DNA of 64,000 nt from NCBI GenBank assembly GCA_963738345.1, contig CAVTWI010000002.1:3534001-3598000 (forward strand). Reading direction: 5' to 3'. This stretch comes from Bog-159 sp963738345 (lineage in GTDB: Bacteria > Acidobacteriota > Terriglobia > Bryobacterales > Bryobacteraceae). The position numbers were made by a program, and so were the translations under genes. Shown here in pieces: positions 52,962 to 61,681 of the stretch. The notes below the pieces were generated by a model that made no database searches, was not told the origin of the DNA, and was given only the letters and a program-made list of their open reading frames with translations. Numbering within the stretch: position 1 is the first letter of the stretch; each line of letters begins with the position of its first letter.

Positions 52962-53539
52962 AAAAGTAAATAGTCCGTTATAAGTTTGTGACAGTCCTGT
53001 TCCGGCTAACTTCAGCGGAAAGATACACGAGCACCGGCTGTCAGTAACCCGGCTTAAGCTAATCTGTTAAGGGAAACACCTAGCAAGTAGGGTGCCAAGC
53101 TTGGGAAAGTCAGATTCCCCCCGAGCGTTTGCGGAGGAATTCAACACTTCGCGAAGCCATGGTCCGCGTTTAACAACTGTTATCAATCGGCAACCATCCA
53201 CCACTGCTATGGGGTGTACCCGCATTCGAGGTAGAGCCTGTGCATATTTGAGGGTGGGGCAAAAATAGCGAAATTCCGCAGATATCTAACCCGAAAGTGT
53301 AAGAAGTTCACATCGAGTACCTACTACACGTAAAGCCTTCCGTTTCGCAACTCCACTTCTCTCGGCTCCCTGCGCATTCCGGCTACAGGCGCGGGGGAGA
53401 ACTGTGGCTGATCTACCACACCGCAGATTATATAAATTGTTGATAATAAATGCAATTTGTACGTGGCGCTCCGCTTGCTTATAAGAACATCAGCTTATGG
53501 ATAGCGCAATAAACACTGTACATCTTCCGGAGATCCCTT
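52962..53539. other. 578-bp non-coding region before lpxC
   Basis: No open frame with plausible coding character and no recognised RNA. It includes a small hairpin (TGTGG...CCACA near 53405) and an AT-rich stretch (ATTATATAAATTGTTGATAA near 53428) that may hold the lpxC promoter. Confidence 0.5.
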
Positions 53540-54430
53540 TTGCGTTTTGAGACCACCATTCAACGGCCCGTTGCGGCCTCCGGTATCGGCCTGCACAGTG
53601 GCGTCAACGTTTCCATTCGCATCCTTCCTGCCCCAGTTTCGACGGGCATTGTTTTCCTGCGGACCGACCTGGATCGGTTTCCCATCGCCGCCAGTTGGAG
53701 GCATGTCGCCCGCGTCAGCTATGCCACCAGCCTGATGCGCCAGGGCGTGCTGATCTCTACTACTGAGCACCTGCTCAGTGTGTTTTACAGCATGGGAATC
53801 GATAACGCGTACGTCGAAATCGACAACCTCGAGGTTCCTATTCTGGACGGAAGCGGTCAACCTTTCGTGCGCCTGATTCGTGAGGCGGGCATTCGTCTCT
53901 ACCGGCGCAAACGCAGGTATCTGTGCATCCGCCGTCCCATTTCGGTGGAAGAGCATGGTAAGCGCATCACGATCTTGCCCGCATCAAGTTTTTGCCTGAC
54001 TTGCGAAACCGATTACGGTCACCCAATGGCGGGAAAGCGTTCGCTCGAGATGGAAGTGACGCCGGAGCGCTACGCCGAAGAGATCGCCCCGGCGCGCACT
54101 TTCGGCTTTGCTCAAGAACTCGACCAGATGCGCAACATGGGTCTGATTCGCGGCGCATCCCTCGAAAATGCCGTCTGCTTTACCGGCGATGGTGTCATGA
54201 ACCCCGAAGGCTTGCGCTTCGCCGATGAGTGCTGCCGTCACAAAGCCCTCGATTTGATCGGCGATTTGGCGCTGCTCGGCAAACCTCTACTCGGGCACGT
54301 GATCGCCGAACGCGCCGGGCACGCCATGCATACCGCGCTGGTGGCGCGCATTATGTCCGACCCTTCGATTTACGAAATCCTCACCTTCGATCAACTGGCC
54401 AGCCGCGTCGCCCAAGCCCTCGTTTCTTAA
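53540..54430 (+). CDS. lpxC: UDP-3-O-acyl-N-acetylglucosamine deacetylase LpxC
   Basis: A 296-residue zinc deacetylase, the committed step of lipid A synthesis. Zinc ligands are His in STTEHLLS (about 77) and His/Asp in HKALDLIGDLALLG (about 235-239). The catalytic base His is in ERAGHAMH (about 261). The start is TTG with GGAG 7 nt upstream. It shows the organism makes lipopolysaccharide-type lipid A. It is separate from other lpx genes and stands alone with a long upstream region. Confidence 0.94.
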   Translation: MRFETTIQRPVAASGIGLHSGVNVSIRILPAPVSTGIVFLRTDLDRFPIAASWRHVARVSYATSLMRQGVLISTTEHLLSVFYSMGIDNAYVEIDNLEVPILDGSGQPFVRLIREAGIRLYRRKRRYLCIRRPISVEEHGKRITILPASSFCLTCETDYGHPMAGKRSLEMEVTPERYAEEIAPARTFGFAQELDQMRNMGLIRGASLENAVCFTGDGVMNPEGLRFADECCRHKALDLIGDLALLGKPLLGHVIAERAGHAMHTALVARIMSDPSIYEILTFDQLASRVAQALVS

Positions 54431-54565
54431 TCAGCGCGACGGCGATCACACGCCGAGAATCGCCCGTATCTTAGTGAAACAAAGCGCAAACGCCTCGCGC
54501 GCCAGTCTCGCCCCATAAGCCCCCGTGCTAGAGTCGCGGCAGGTAGCGGTAAAGGCGCTTCACTT

Positions 54566-55474
54566 ATGGCTAATATGGCTAAAATTTTGTCGATCCGTGG
54601 CGGCGGTATTCGCGGTATCATCCCGTGCTGCTGTCTTATGCAATTGGAATCGCAGATGGGTGGTGTCACTCGCGAGCACATTGATTTCTGTGCCGGAACC
54701 TCAACCGGCGCACTCCTCACCGCGGCAGTAGCGGCTGGCATCCCGGCTAGCGATCTATTGAAAATCTATACGGAACAGTCCGCCCGGATCTTCACGCCCT
54801 CAGGCTTAGCGGCCAAGGCCAAACGCATGGCGCGCGGCTTCATGTATGATCCACACCATCTCCGCGACGTATTGGCAGATGTCTTCGGCGCTGCCGCATC
54901 CTGGTCAGTCAACGATGCGCCCCTTCGCGTGATGATCTCGGCCACTGCTACTAACGGGCACAATTGGTTTTTTGTGAAAGATAATCCGCTGAACAGTCGC
55001 ACCACCGGCACAGTTAAGCTCATCGATGCCGCGGTTGCCTCCGCATGCGCGCCAACTTATTTCGACCATTGGCGCATCGATGGCGTCATGGGACAGACGA
55101 CTTACTTCTTCGACGGCGGCGTCGGTGGCACTGCCAATCCCGTTTATCAGGCTTGCGTGGAGGCCTTCGAGTTCGATACCTTCACCCCTGCCGGCACGCG
55201 CGTAGTGGCTCTCGGCACTGGTTACTTCCCTGCCCCTGCGAATCCTCCGAGCGGCCTTTTGCAGACCATCGGCTGGACCACCGGCACTCTGGTCGATACC
55301 TCCGAGGACTGGGTGAGCCAAGCCGTGTGCCGCCACTGGCCCGGCGTCCTGCGCGACTTTAATCCGAGGCTGCCATCTGCCATCGACGAGGCGGATCTCT
55401 CGGCCATCCCTGACCTGGTCGCCATCGGTCAAACCATGGCCGCCACCCTCGATTGGAAACAAATCCTGTCCTAA
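54566..55474 (+). CDS. Patatin-like phospholipase
   Basis: A 302-residue lipid hydrolase. GGGIRG (11-16) is the oxyanion loop, GTSTG (about 44-48) holds the catalytic Ser, and DGG in YFFDGGVGGTANP (about 184) supplies the catalytic Asp. All needed residues are present. Patatins cleave acyl chains from membrane lipids. CapV-type phage-defence effectors are relatives, but no nucleotidyltransferase or other defence gene lies nearby, so a housekeeping lipid role is more likely. Confidence 0.88.
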   Translation: MANMAKILSIRGGGIRGIIPCCCLMQLESQMGGVTREHIDFCAGTSTGALLTAAVAAGIPASDLLKIYTEQSARIFTPSGLAAKAKRMARGFMYDPHHLRDVLADVFGAAASWSVNDAPLRVMISATATNGHNWFFVKDNPLNSRTTGTVKLIDAAVASACAPTYFDHWRIDGVMGQTTYFFDGGVGGTANPVYQACVEAFEFDTFTPAGTRVVALGTGYFPAPANPPSGLLQTIGWTTGTLVDTSEDWVSQAVCRHWPGVLRDFNPRLPSAIDEADLSAIPDLVAIGQTMAATLDWKQILS

Positions 55475-55519
55475 CGAGTCGAGGTTAGTAAGGCACTAAA
55501 ATGGTTACGGAGGTAGTTC

Positions 55520-56377
55520 ATGTTCCCCGTATCCAAGATCCTCCTTCCCATCGATTTTTCCGAGCGCTCCCAACAATCCGTTCCTTTTGCTATTTCCATC
55601 GCGGAACGTTTTCAGTCTGAGATCATTCTGCTGCATGTGCTGCCGCCCTATCGCGAATTCGGCGCCATCGAACTGGCCAACGCCATGACCGAGATCCTTG
55701 CCGATCGCCGTCAGGCGGCCGAGCAGCGCATTGCGGCTTTCTTGCGCCGGGAACTCACCCCGTTTCGCGTGCGGCGCTTGTTGCTGGAGGGCGATCCAGC
55801 CACCGAAATCGTGGCGTGTGCGGCGCGTGAGCAAGCCGGAATCATCGCTATGCCCACGCATGGCTATGGTCCTTTTCGCCGCATGCTGCTGGGTTCTGTC
55901 ACTGCGAAAGTGCTGCACGATGCCGATTGCCCTATCTGGACTACCGCGCATGCCGAAGTACCGCCGTCTGCCCACCTAAAGCGTATCCTGTGCGCAATCG
56001 AGATCGGCCCGTCCGGCGAGCGCGCCCTGAAATGGTCCGCGCAAATGGCCGCTGAATTCGGCGCGCAACTGACCTTGGTGCACTCCTTAGCCGAACTCGA
56101 TCCGCGGACCGAGGGATATCATCTCTCGCCGGAGTGGCGCAAATTCCTCGCCGATAACGCGGAGGCCGGAATCGCCGCGCTGCAGGAAACCGCCGGAACG
56201 CACGCCGACGTACTCTTGACTATGGGCCCTGCTGCCGACATGATCTGCGAAGAAGCCCGCAAACTGGAAGCTGGATTACTGGTGATCGGCCGCGGCGACA
56301 ACACCGTGCTTGGCCGCCTCACGAGTCATGCCTATTCCATCATCCGGCAATCCCCTTGTCCCGTTGTCAGCGTATAG
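55520..56377 (+). CDS. Tandem universal stress protein (two Usp domains)
   Basis: A 285-residue protein of two Usp domains. Domain one (5-140) has KILLPIDFSERSQQSVPFA and ends with GSVTAKVLHDADCPIW. Domain two (about 155-285) has LKRILCAIEIGPSGERALKW and GRGDNTVLGRLTSHAYSIIR, resembling the ATP-binding GxxGx9GS/T type. GAGGTAGTTC in front provides a ribosome site. Usp tandems take part in stress survival; the trigger is unknown. Confidence 0.9.
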   Translation: MFPVSKILLPIDFSERSQQSVPFAISIAERFQSEIILLHVLPPYREFGAIELANAMTEILADRRQAAEQRIAAFLRRELTPFRVRRLLLEGDPATEIVACAAREQAGIIAMPTHGYGPFRRMLLGSVTAKVLHDADCPIWTTAHAEVPPSAHLKRILCAIEIGPSGERALKWSAQMAAEFGAQLTLVHSLAELDPRTEGYHLSPEWRKFLADNAEAGIAALQETAGTHADVLLTMGPAADMICEEARKLEAGLLVIGRGDNTVLGRLTSHAYSIIRQSPCPVVSV

Positions 56378-56439
56378 TGTCGAAGCGTACCTGACCCTGT
56401 CTTGATTTAACGTGCAATCAGGATCTCAACTGTGGTACA

Positions 56440-56590
56440 TATAGGTTTGCAGGATCGGCTGGTCTCCTGACCAGGCCGGTGCTGAGCGTTCGGTCCTTTC
56501 CACAGACTCCCTCCGATAACCCGCGTCAATAACGGCAGCCTGAACTGCCGCAACCTTTGACCAGGCGATCGATCGGTAGTACGCGACAAA
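56440..56590 (-). ncRNA. Cobalamin-riboswitch-like sequence, orphan
   Basis: Read on the minus strand, this region holds AAAGGTT, a CGGCAG/CTGCCG hairpin, GAGGGAGTCTGTGGAAAGGA, CGAACG and near the end GGTCAGGAGACCAGCC. That order recalls the cobalamin (B12) riboswitch: GGGA, GTGxAAA, then GTCAGGAxACCxGCC. The usual CCCGCxACTG block is missing. No minus-strand gene follows; the neighbour is the oppositely oriented Usp gene. It may be a decayed or variant element. Assigned from motif order by eye only. Confidence 0.4.
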
Positions 56591-56661
56591 CTGGGCGCTC
56601 CCTGGCTGAGTTTGCTTTAGAGATTATTTCCCCCTGCGTTTTTTGGAGTAACCACTTCCCC

Positions 56662-57138
56662 ATGGACAGCGATCGAAAGTACAGACAACCGGGTTATAGG
56701 GACTCGGATCGCTCGGATTTCAAGGACCGCCGCGCCGATGAACGGCCCCGTCCTCCAGGTCCGAAACCGCCGCTAGACATCACCGGACCGCGCCTCCCGC
56801 GCCTGGTCCAACCGGTCACTGCGGCGCGCTGTTTCAACTGCTCCACGCAGTTGCCCAGCGGTATCGCCTGGAACGGAAACTGTCCGAAATGCAATACTGC
56901 CTTGCATTGTTGCAAGCAATGCACACACTTCGAGCCATCCACACGCTTCCAGTGCATGAAGCCTATTCCCGTGCGCATTCCTTTTAAGGACAAAGCCAAC
57001 GAATGTACACTGTTTTCGCCGCGTGTCACCGTCGCGCGCGATGGCAGCGCCGCCGCGCCCCCTCCCAGTCCTGTGATGGACGCTCCCACTTCTCCCGATG
57101 CCGCCCGCAGCGCCTTTGACCGCTTATTTAAGAAGTAG
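56662..57138 (+). CDS. Zinc-ribbon protein of unknown function
   Basis: A 158-residue cytosolic protein. ATG 56662 is preferred because TTGGAG lies 11 nt upstream and the N-terminus MDSDRKYRQPGYRDSDRSDF is charged and disordered. Cysteines pair as CFNC, CPKC, then CCKQC, a cluster suited to bind one or two zinc ions (positions about 70-100). The C-terminus is Ala/Pro-rich with FDRLFKK. I know no function; a nucleic-acid-linked role is a guess. Confidence 0.75.
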   Translation: MDSDRKYRQPGYRDSDRSDFKDRRADERPRPPGPKPPLDITGPRLPRLVQPVTAARCFNCSTQLPSGIAWNGNCPKCNTALHCCKQCTHFEPSTRFQCMKPIPVRIPFKDKANECTLFSPRVTVARDGSAAAPPPSPVMDAPTSPDAARSAFDRLFKK

Positions 57139-57144
57139 CGCCCA

Positions 57145-57660
57145 TCAAGGTGTCCGCTCCGAGTGTGCCGCCGTAGTCTTCAAATGCCGGTGAAAGCCCA
57201 GATCGTCTCCACTGAGTAACTTCGTCGCGAAAATAATCTGCCCCGTGTGGCCTGAGAAATGTTCAACCACGTGATAGATAGCTTCGAGTACGGTTACATC
57301 GTAACTCTGCACCACCAGGTGTTCACCTAAACGCGCGGGTGGAAGCGTGTCGATGACGGCGGCGGCCTCTTCGATCACTCCGCGCAGATGTTCCGCAAGT
57401 TCGGCGGGAGTTTGCCCGCCGCGCGCGGCGAACTCCTCGCTTCGTTGGCGGATATCCGGGCGGCCGCCCACCCCTGCCACGATCCACTGCCGGACATTGC
57501 CTGCCAGATGCAGCACCAGATTCCCAACGGCATTCTCGGTCTCCGCTCCGCGCATCCAAACCTGATCCGCGGTAAGACGCCCTAAGCAATCCTGAACGCG
57601 GCCACTGGCTTGCCGAAGTTTGCGTGCCGAGTAATCCAGAAAAACGCGCTCCTCATTCAT
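57145..57660 (-). CDS. DinB/DUF1572-like four-helix protein
   Basis: A 171-residue protein. The ATG at 57660 overlaps the permease stop by 8 nt, so it is coupled to the ABC genes. LRQASGRVQDCLGRLTADQVWMRG, VGNLVLHLAGNVRQWIVAGVGG and AIYHVVEHFSGHTGQIIFATKLL show the three His of the DinB-type metal site (HL, HxxEHxxxHxxQ). The family includes thiol-S-transferase-like and damage-inducible proteins. The role beside a lipid-associated ABC transporter is unknown. Confidence 0.82.
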   Translation of the reverse strand: MNEERVFLDYSARKLRQASGRVQDCLGRLTADQVWMRGAETENAVGNLVLHLAGNVRQWIVAGVGGRPDIRQRSEEFAARGGQTPAELAEHLRGVIEEAAAVIDTLPPARLGEHLVVQSYDVTVLEAIYHVVEHFSGHTGQIIFATKLLSGDDLGFHRHLKTTAAHSERTP

Positions 57661-60211
57661 CGCGCAGCACCTCCAATGGCTTTTGTCCCAGGATACGGTA
57701 ACTCGCCAACCACCCCGCCGCCACTGCAACAACCGCTGTCAATCCGATGGAAAGCAAATCCGCCGCCGGATCGAAGTGGAACTCTGACTTCAATAAACGC
57801 TTAACTACCACCGCCGTGAAACCCGTTGCCAGCGCGCTGCCCAGCAGACCCGCCGCCGCACCCAGCACCAAAAACTCCATCGAGAAGATTCCCGCCACGC
57901 GCCGCCTGGTCGCTCCTAGGGTTTTGAGAATCACGACTTCGCGTACTCTTCCAAACCGCGTGCCAGCCACGCTCGACGCAAGAATGATAGCGCCCGCCAC
58001 AATCGTAACCGCCGAAACAAATCGCACCACCAGCGCGATCTGATCCACCACTTGCTGCACGATCTCCAATACATCTGCCATGTTGATCACAGTAATGGTC
58101 GGCATTTTCTCGTAGACCGCGCGTTGTAACGCGGCCACCTCGCGCGGCTTCACCCGCACGCTGCCGTAGTAGATGGCCGGAAGACCGTCCAAGCTTCCTG
58201 GACTGAAAATGAATTCGAAGCGCGAGGTCATGCGCACCGAATCGGTTCGTTGTACGCAAGCCAGATTGGAGTGCAGCGTGCGCCCCCACGCGGTCCATTC
58301 GAGGGCCATGCCGGGCTTCAAGTGCAGGATGCGAGCCGCTTCTTCCGACGCGCACACTTGCGCCACCGCGGGATGCTCGGGCCACCATGCCCCGCTCACA
58401 ATCTCCGTCTCGTGTGGACGCGCCGGCGCCGTGGTTACCGAACGCGTGCGCAGAAACCGGCGTCCGAAATCCTGCAGCCCCAATTTTTCTACAGCCACGC
58501 CATTCACCGAAGTCAGCCGCACGGCCACCGACGATAGAATCTCAGGCGCAGTTTCAATCCCCTTCTGCCGTTTCAAAAGATCCGTCAAGGCTGTCCGCTG
58601 CGGGCCGGGAATATCCAGCATGAAAACGTTGGGCATGCCTGGCGGAGCGTTCTGCATCATCTCGCCCAGCACCGCGTGTTGCACCAGGTAGACCGTCAAC
58701 GTAAACATTACGCCTGTACCTAACGTCACCAACACCGTTTGCGCATGATTTCCGGGACGGTACAAATTGGCAATGCCCTGCCGCAACGCCGCCGGCAGAC
58801 CGCGTCCCGGACCGCGCATCAGCAGCCGTAAGCCGCGCAACAACAGCCATGCGATTCCGGCGATGACCATCAGGCTCAACAGCAGACCGCCGGCGAAGTA
58901 TGCGCCAATGCGCAGCGAATCGCGTAGCGTGGTCCCGGCCAGCCAAGCGGCCATCAAGCCAATACCCGCCAGGATCGCCGCAGCCGTGGCCACGGCCTCA
59001 CGCGACCTACTCCAGCGCTTCAACCAATCCGGCCGCGCTTCGGTCATCTCGCGCCGGAAGATCACCGCCGGACGGATTTCGCGAATGCCCAACAGCGTCG
59101 GCAACGTAAACAGCAGAGTCGTCAGAATGCCGATCGCCAGGCCTTGCACCGCCGGAACCAGATCGAGACCCATGTGCGGGGGCACCGGAAAATAGCGGCC
59201 GATCAACACCGGGAACGCGCGCTGCACCAGCGTGCCGAACGCGATGCCCGCTATTCCGCCCGCCAGCCCCAGCGCCAGCGTCTGCACCAGATAAATACGA
59301 AGCACTTGGCCCGATCGCGCGCCCAGGCACTTCAGCACCGCGATGGTGTCCATCTTCTGTTGCAAGTGCGCGTGCATCGCCGTGGCCACGCCCAGCGCTC
59401 CCACAATCAACGCGATCAGGCTGATCAAACTTAGAAACGTGGTGGAGCGTTCCAAGCCGCGCGTAATGATCGGATGTGTTTCGCGATAGTCCGCAATTAG
59501 TCCTTCGGGAAAAGCACTCTTCAGAATGTTGCGTACCTGTTGCACGTCAGGACCGCCCGCCGGCAGTTTAAACAGATAGCGTTGTGCGGCGCGGCTGCCT
59601 AAACTGATCAAGCCGGTACGGTTCAGTCCCTCGCGGCTGATCATCACGCGCGGCCCTACGTTCAAGCTGCCCGTGAGGCGATCTGGTTCCGACACCAGCC
59701 GTGCCACGATCGCAAACTCCTGTCCGCCAATCCGCAAGGCTCCGCCCACGTGCGTCTTCAGGCGGAACAACAGATCGTCCGAAACCGCCACGGCATGGCT
59801 GTCGAGTACTTTGCTTAACGGCGCAGGCGGCGCCAGTTTCACCTCGCCATAGAAAGGATAGGCAGCCGGATCGATGGCTTTTACCGATACCAGCATGGGC
59901 TCCGGCACTTCCGCCGTGTTCGCCATGGTGAGGGTTTCGGTGACAGCCGTATCGCGCACGCCGCGCTTTTCCAGCCCGGCAATGTCCGCGGCCTGCCGCG
60001 CGTCGGGTTGAGCAAACACGCGCAACGACAGATCGCCTGCCATCAGAGTGCGCGCCTGACTAACCAGCAGATGGTGGAAGGCGCGGCTGAATGAGCGCAC
60101 GCCGGTGAGCGCACCCACTCCCACGGCCACTGCCAGGATCACGAATAGGAATTTGGCAGGCGCCGAGCGGATGTCACGCCATGCCATCTTGAACGTGGCT
60201 GCGTTCGTCAT
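57653..60211 (-). CDS. FtsX-like ABC permease (YbbP-type)
   Basis: An 852-residue protein with FtsX-fold permease domains: N-terminal helix (about 18-40), MacB-type periplasmic core, three helices near 262-400, another group near 470, then a C-terminal three-helix set ending RILGQKPLEVLRDE. This duplicated FtsX layout is that of YbbP/PA2983-type mechanotransducing exporters that work with YbbA. Its ATG overlaps the ybbA-like stop by 4 nt. It probably extracts or exports a hydrophobic substrate; the substrate is unknown. Confidence 0.88.
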   Translation of the reverse strand: MTNAATFKMAWRDIRSAPAKFLFVILAVAVGVGALTGVRSFSRAFHHLLVSQARTLMAGDLSLRVFAQPDARQAADIAGLEKRGVRDTAVTETLTMANTAEVPEPMLVSVKAIDPAAYPFYGEVKLAPPAPLSKVLDSHAVAVSDDLLFRLKTHVGGALRIGGQEFAIVARLVSEPDRLTGSLNVGPRVMISREGLNRTGLISLGSRAAQRYLFKLPAGGPDVQQVRNILKSAFPEGLIADYRETHPIITRGLERSTTFLSLISLIALIVGALGVATAMHAHLQQKMDTIAVLKCLGARSGQVLRIYLVQTLALGLAGGIAGIAFGTLVQRAFPVLIGRYFPVPPHMGLDLVPAVQGLAIGILTTLLFTLPTLLGIREIRPAVIFRREMTEARPDWLKRWSRSREAVATAAAILAGIGLMAAWLAGTTLRDSLRIGAYFAGGLLLSLMVIAGIAWLLLRGLRLLMRGPGRGLPAALRQGIANLYRPGNHAQTVLVTLGTGVMFTLTVYLVQHAVLGEMMQNAPPGMPNVFMLDIPGPQRTALTDLLKRQKGIETAPEILSSVAVRLTSVNGVAVEKLGLQDFGRRFLRTRSVTTAPARPHETEIVSGAWWPEHPAVAQVCASEEAARILHLKPGMALEWTAWGRTLHSNLACVQRTDSVRMTSRFEFIFSPGSLDGLPAIYYGSVRVKPREVAALQRAVYEKMPTITVINMADVLEIVQQVVDQIALVVRFVSAVTIVAGAIILASSVAGTRFGRVREVVILKTLGATRRRVAGIFSMEFLVLGAAAGLLGSALATGFTAVVVKRLLKSEFHFDPAADLLSIGLTAVVAVAAGWLASYRILGQKPLEVLRDE

Positions 60212-60870
60212 ACGATGCGGCCATCTCGCAGCACGACCCGGCGATCCGCGTTGGACGCCAACTCCTGATCATGCGTAACCAGCACCAGGGTGGTGCCTTC
60301 CTGCCGGTTGAGAGCCAGCAATAAATCGAGCACCAGGCGGCCGTTCTCCGAGTCCAAACTGCCGGTCGGCTCATCCGCCAGCAGGATCGGGGGGCGCACC
60401 ATAAACGCGCGCGCCAACGCTACCCGCTGCTGTTCGCCGCCGGATAACTGTACCGGGTAATGATCGCGGCGGGCCGCCAAGCCCACCCGGTCCAGAAGTT
60501 CGCGCGCCCGGTCCGCGCCATCGCCGTTACCGATTCCGGTAAGCTCCATCGGCAGCAGCACGTTCTCTTCAGCGGTCAGAGTCGGGATCAGGTTGTACGA
60601 CTGGAAGACGAACCCGATCTTGCGGCCCCGCACCAGCGCCAGTTGGTCTTCCTTCAGGCCGGTGATCTCCTGTCCGTCGAGCATGATGCTGCCCGCAGTG
60701 GGCGTATCGAGGCCTGCCAGAAGGCCGAGGAGCGTGCTCTTGCCGCTACCCGACGGTCCCATAATTGCTGCAAATTGGCCGCGCGGGATCTCCAGATCGA
60801 TACCTTTCAGGATGTCTACGCGATGCGTTCCGGTATCAATTGTCTTGGTAAGGCCGTGAGCCTGAATCAT
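60208..60870 (-). CDS. ABC transporter ATP-binding protein (YbbA/LolD-type)
   Basis: A 220-residue ATPase with Walker A GPSGSGKST (38-46), Q-loop FVFQSYNLIPTL, signature LSGGEQQRVALARAF and Walker B ILLADEPTG. It energises the FtsX-like permease. The order ybbA-ybbP with divergent tesA is the same as in Escherichia coli, so the assignment is supported by synteny. Start MIQAHGLTKTIDTGTH. Confidence 0.93.
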   Translation of the reverse strand: MIQAHGLTKTIDTGTHRVDILKGIDLEIPRGQFAAIMGPSGSGKSTLLGLLAGLDTPTAGSIMLDGQEITGLKEDQLALVRGRKIGFVFQSYNLIPTLTAEENVLLPMELTGIGNGDGADRARELLDRVGLAARRDHYPVQLSGGEQQRVALARAFMVRPPILLADEPTGSLDSENGRLVLDLLLALNRQEGTTLVLVTHDQELASNADRRVVLRDGRIV

Positions 60871-60896
60871 GCTGGAACCATAAGAGGAGGGCTACC

Positions 60897-61607
60897 TTGT
60901 ATTATGGCATTCAGATGCGTCTCGCCGGTCCGTTCTTAGGTTTGGTGGCGTCTTTACTGGTACTGTCTGCGTGCGGCAGTGCTCCACCGTCCGCGCCCGA
61001 GGCCACGCCCGCCGCCGCGCGCGAAACCGCGCCTCCCTCGCAAACTGCCGCAGCAGATCCGCGTCCAGTGATCGTGGCCTTCGGCGACAGCCTCACCGCC
61101 GGATTCGGCGCCGACACCGGAAAAAGCTATCCCGATTTCCTGCAGCAAGAATTGGATCGCCTCGGTCTACATTATCGAGTAGCCAACGCCGGGATCAGCG
61201 GGGAGACCACCACCGACGCATTGGAGCGCCTGCCGTCGGTTACTGCGCTAAGGCCGGTAGTCGTGATCGTTGAATTCGGAGGCAATGACGGCCTGCGCGG
61301 CCTGCCGGTCGCCACCACGCGTTCGAACCTCGACCGGATCGTCGTGACCTTAAAAGATTCCGGCACCGAGGTGCTGCTCGCCGGTATGACCCTACCACCC
61401 AATTACGGCCCCGATTACATCGCCACATTCCAAAACGTCTACCGCGACCTAGCAGCCAAGTACAAAGTCCCGTTGATCCCTTTCCTGCTGGATGGCGTAG
61501 CGGGCACTAACCGCATGCAGCGCGACGGCCTTCATCCAACGGCCGAGGGCAACAGGTTGGTCGCCCTCAATGTGATGCGTTACCTGCAACCCGTATTACG
61601 TAAGTAA
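60897..61607 (+). CDS. TesA-like SGNH esterase, lipoprotein
   Basis: A 236-residue lipoprotein. TTG 60897 has a strong GAGGAGGG 5 nt upstream; ATG 60915 is the alternative. The lipobox is LSAC (residues about 22-25). SGNH blocks are VIVAFGDSLTAGFGADTG (catalytic Ser), VANAGISGETT, VEFGGNDGLRG and the catalytic DGLHPTAEGN. TesA is a multifunctional thioesterase/arylesterase/lysophospholipase of the periplasm. It is divergent from ybbA over 26 bp, as in enterobacteria. Confidence 0.9.
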   Translation: MYYGIQMRLAGPFLGLVASLLVLSACGSAPPSAPEATPAAARETAPPSQTAAADPRPVIVAFGDSLTAGFGADTGKSYPDFLQQELDRLGLHYRVANAGISGETTTDALERLPSVTALRPVVVIVEFGGNDGLRGLPVATTRSNLDRIVVTLKDSGTEVLLAGMTLPPNYGPDYIATFQNVYRDLAAKYKVPLIPFLLDGVAGTNRMQRDGLHPTAEGNRLVALNVMRYLQPVLRK

Positions 61608-61681
61608 GACGGGAGGGGCAAGACTTCGCGCTAACTTTGGTATGTATCATCGTACTCTCTCCGAACTAGTATTCTTAATTC

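Noticed and set aside
54566..55474. Patatin as a CBASS (CapV) phage-defence effector
   Set aside because: No CD-NTase or other defence gene lies within 10 kb, and neighbours are lpxC and a stress protein.
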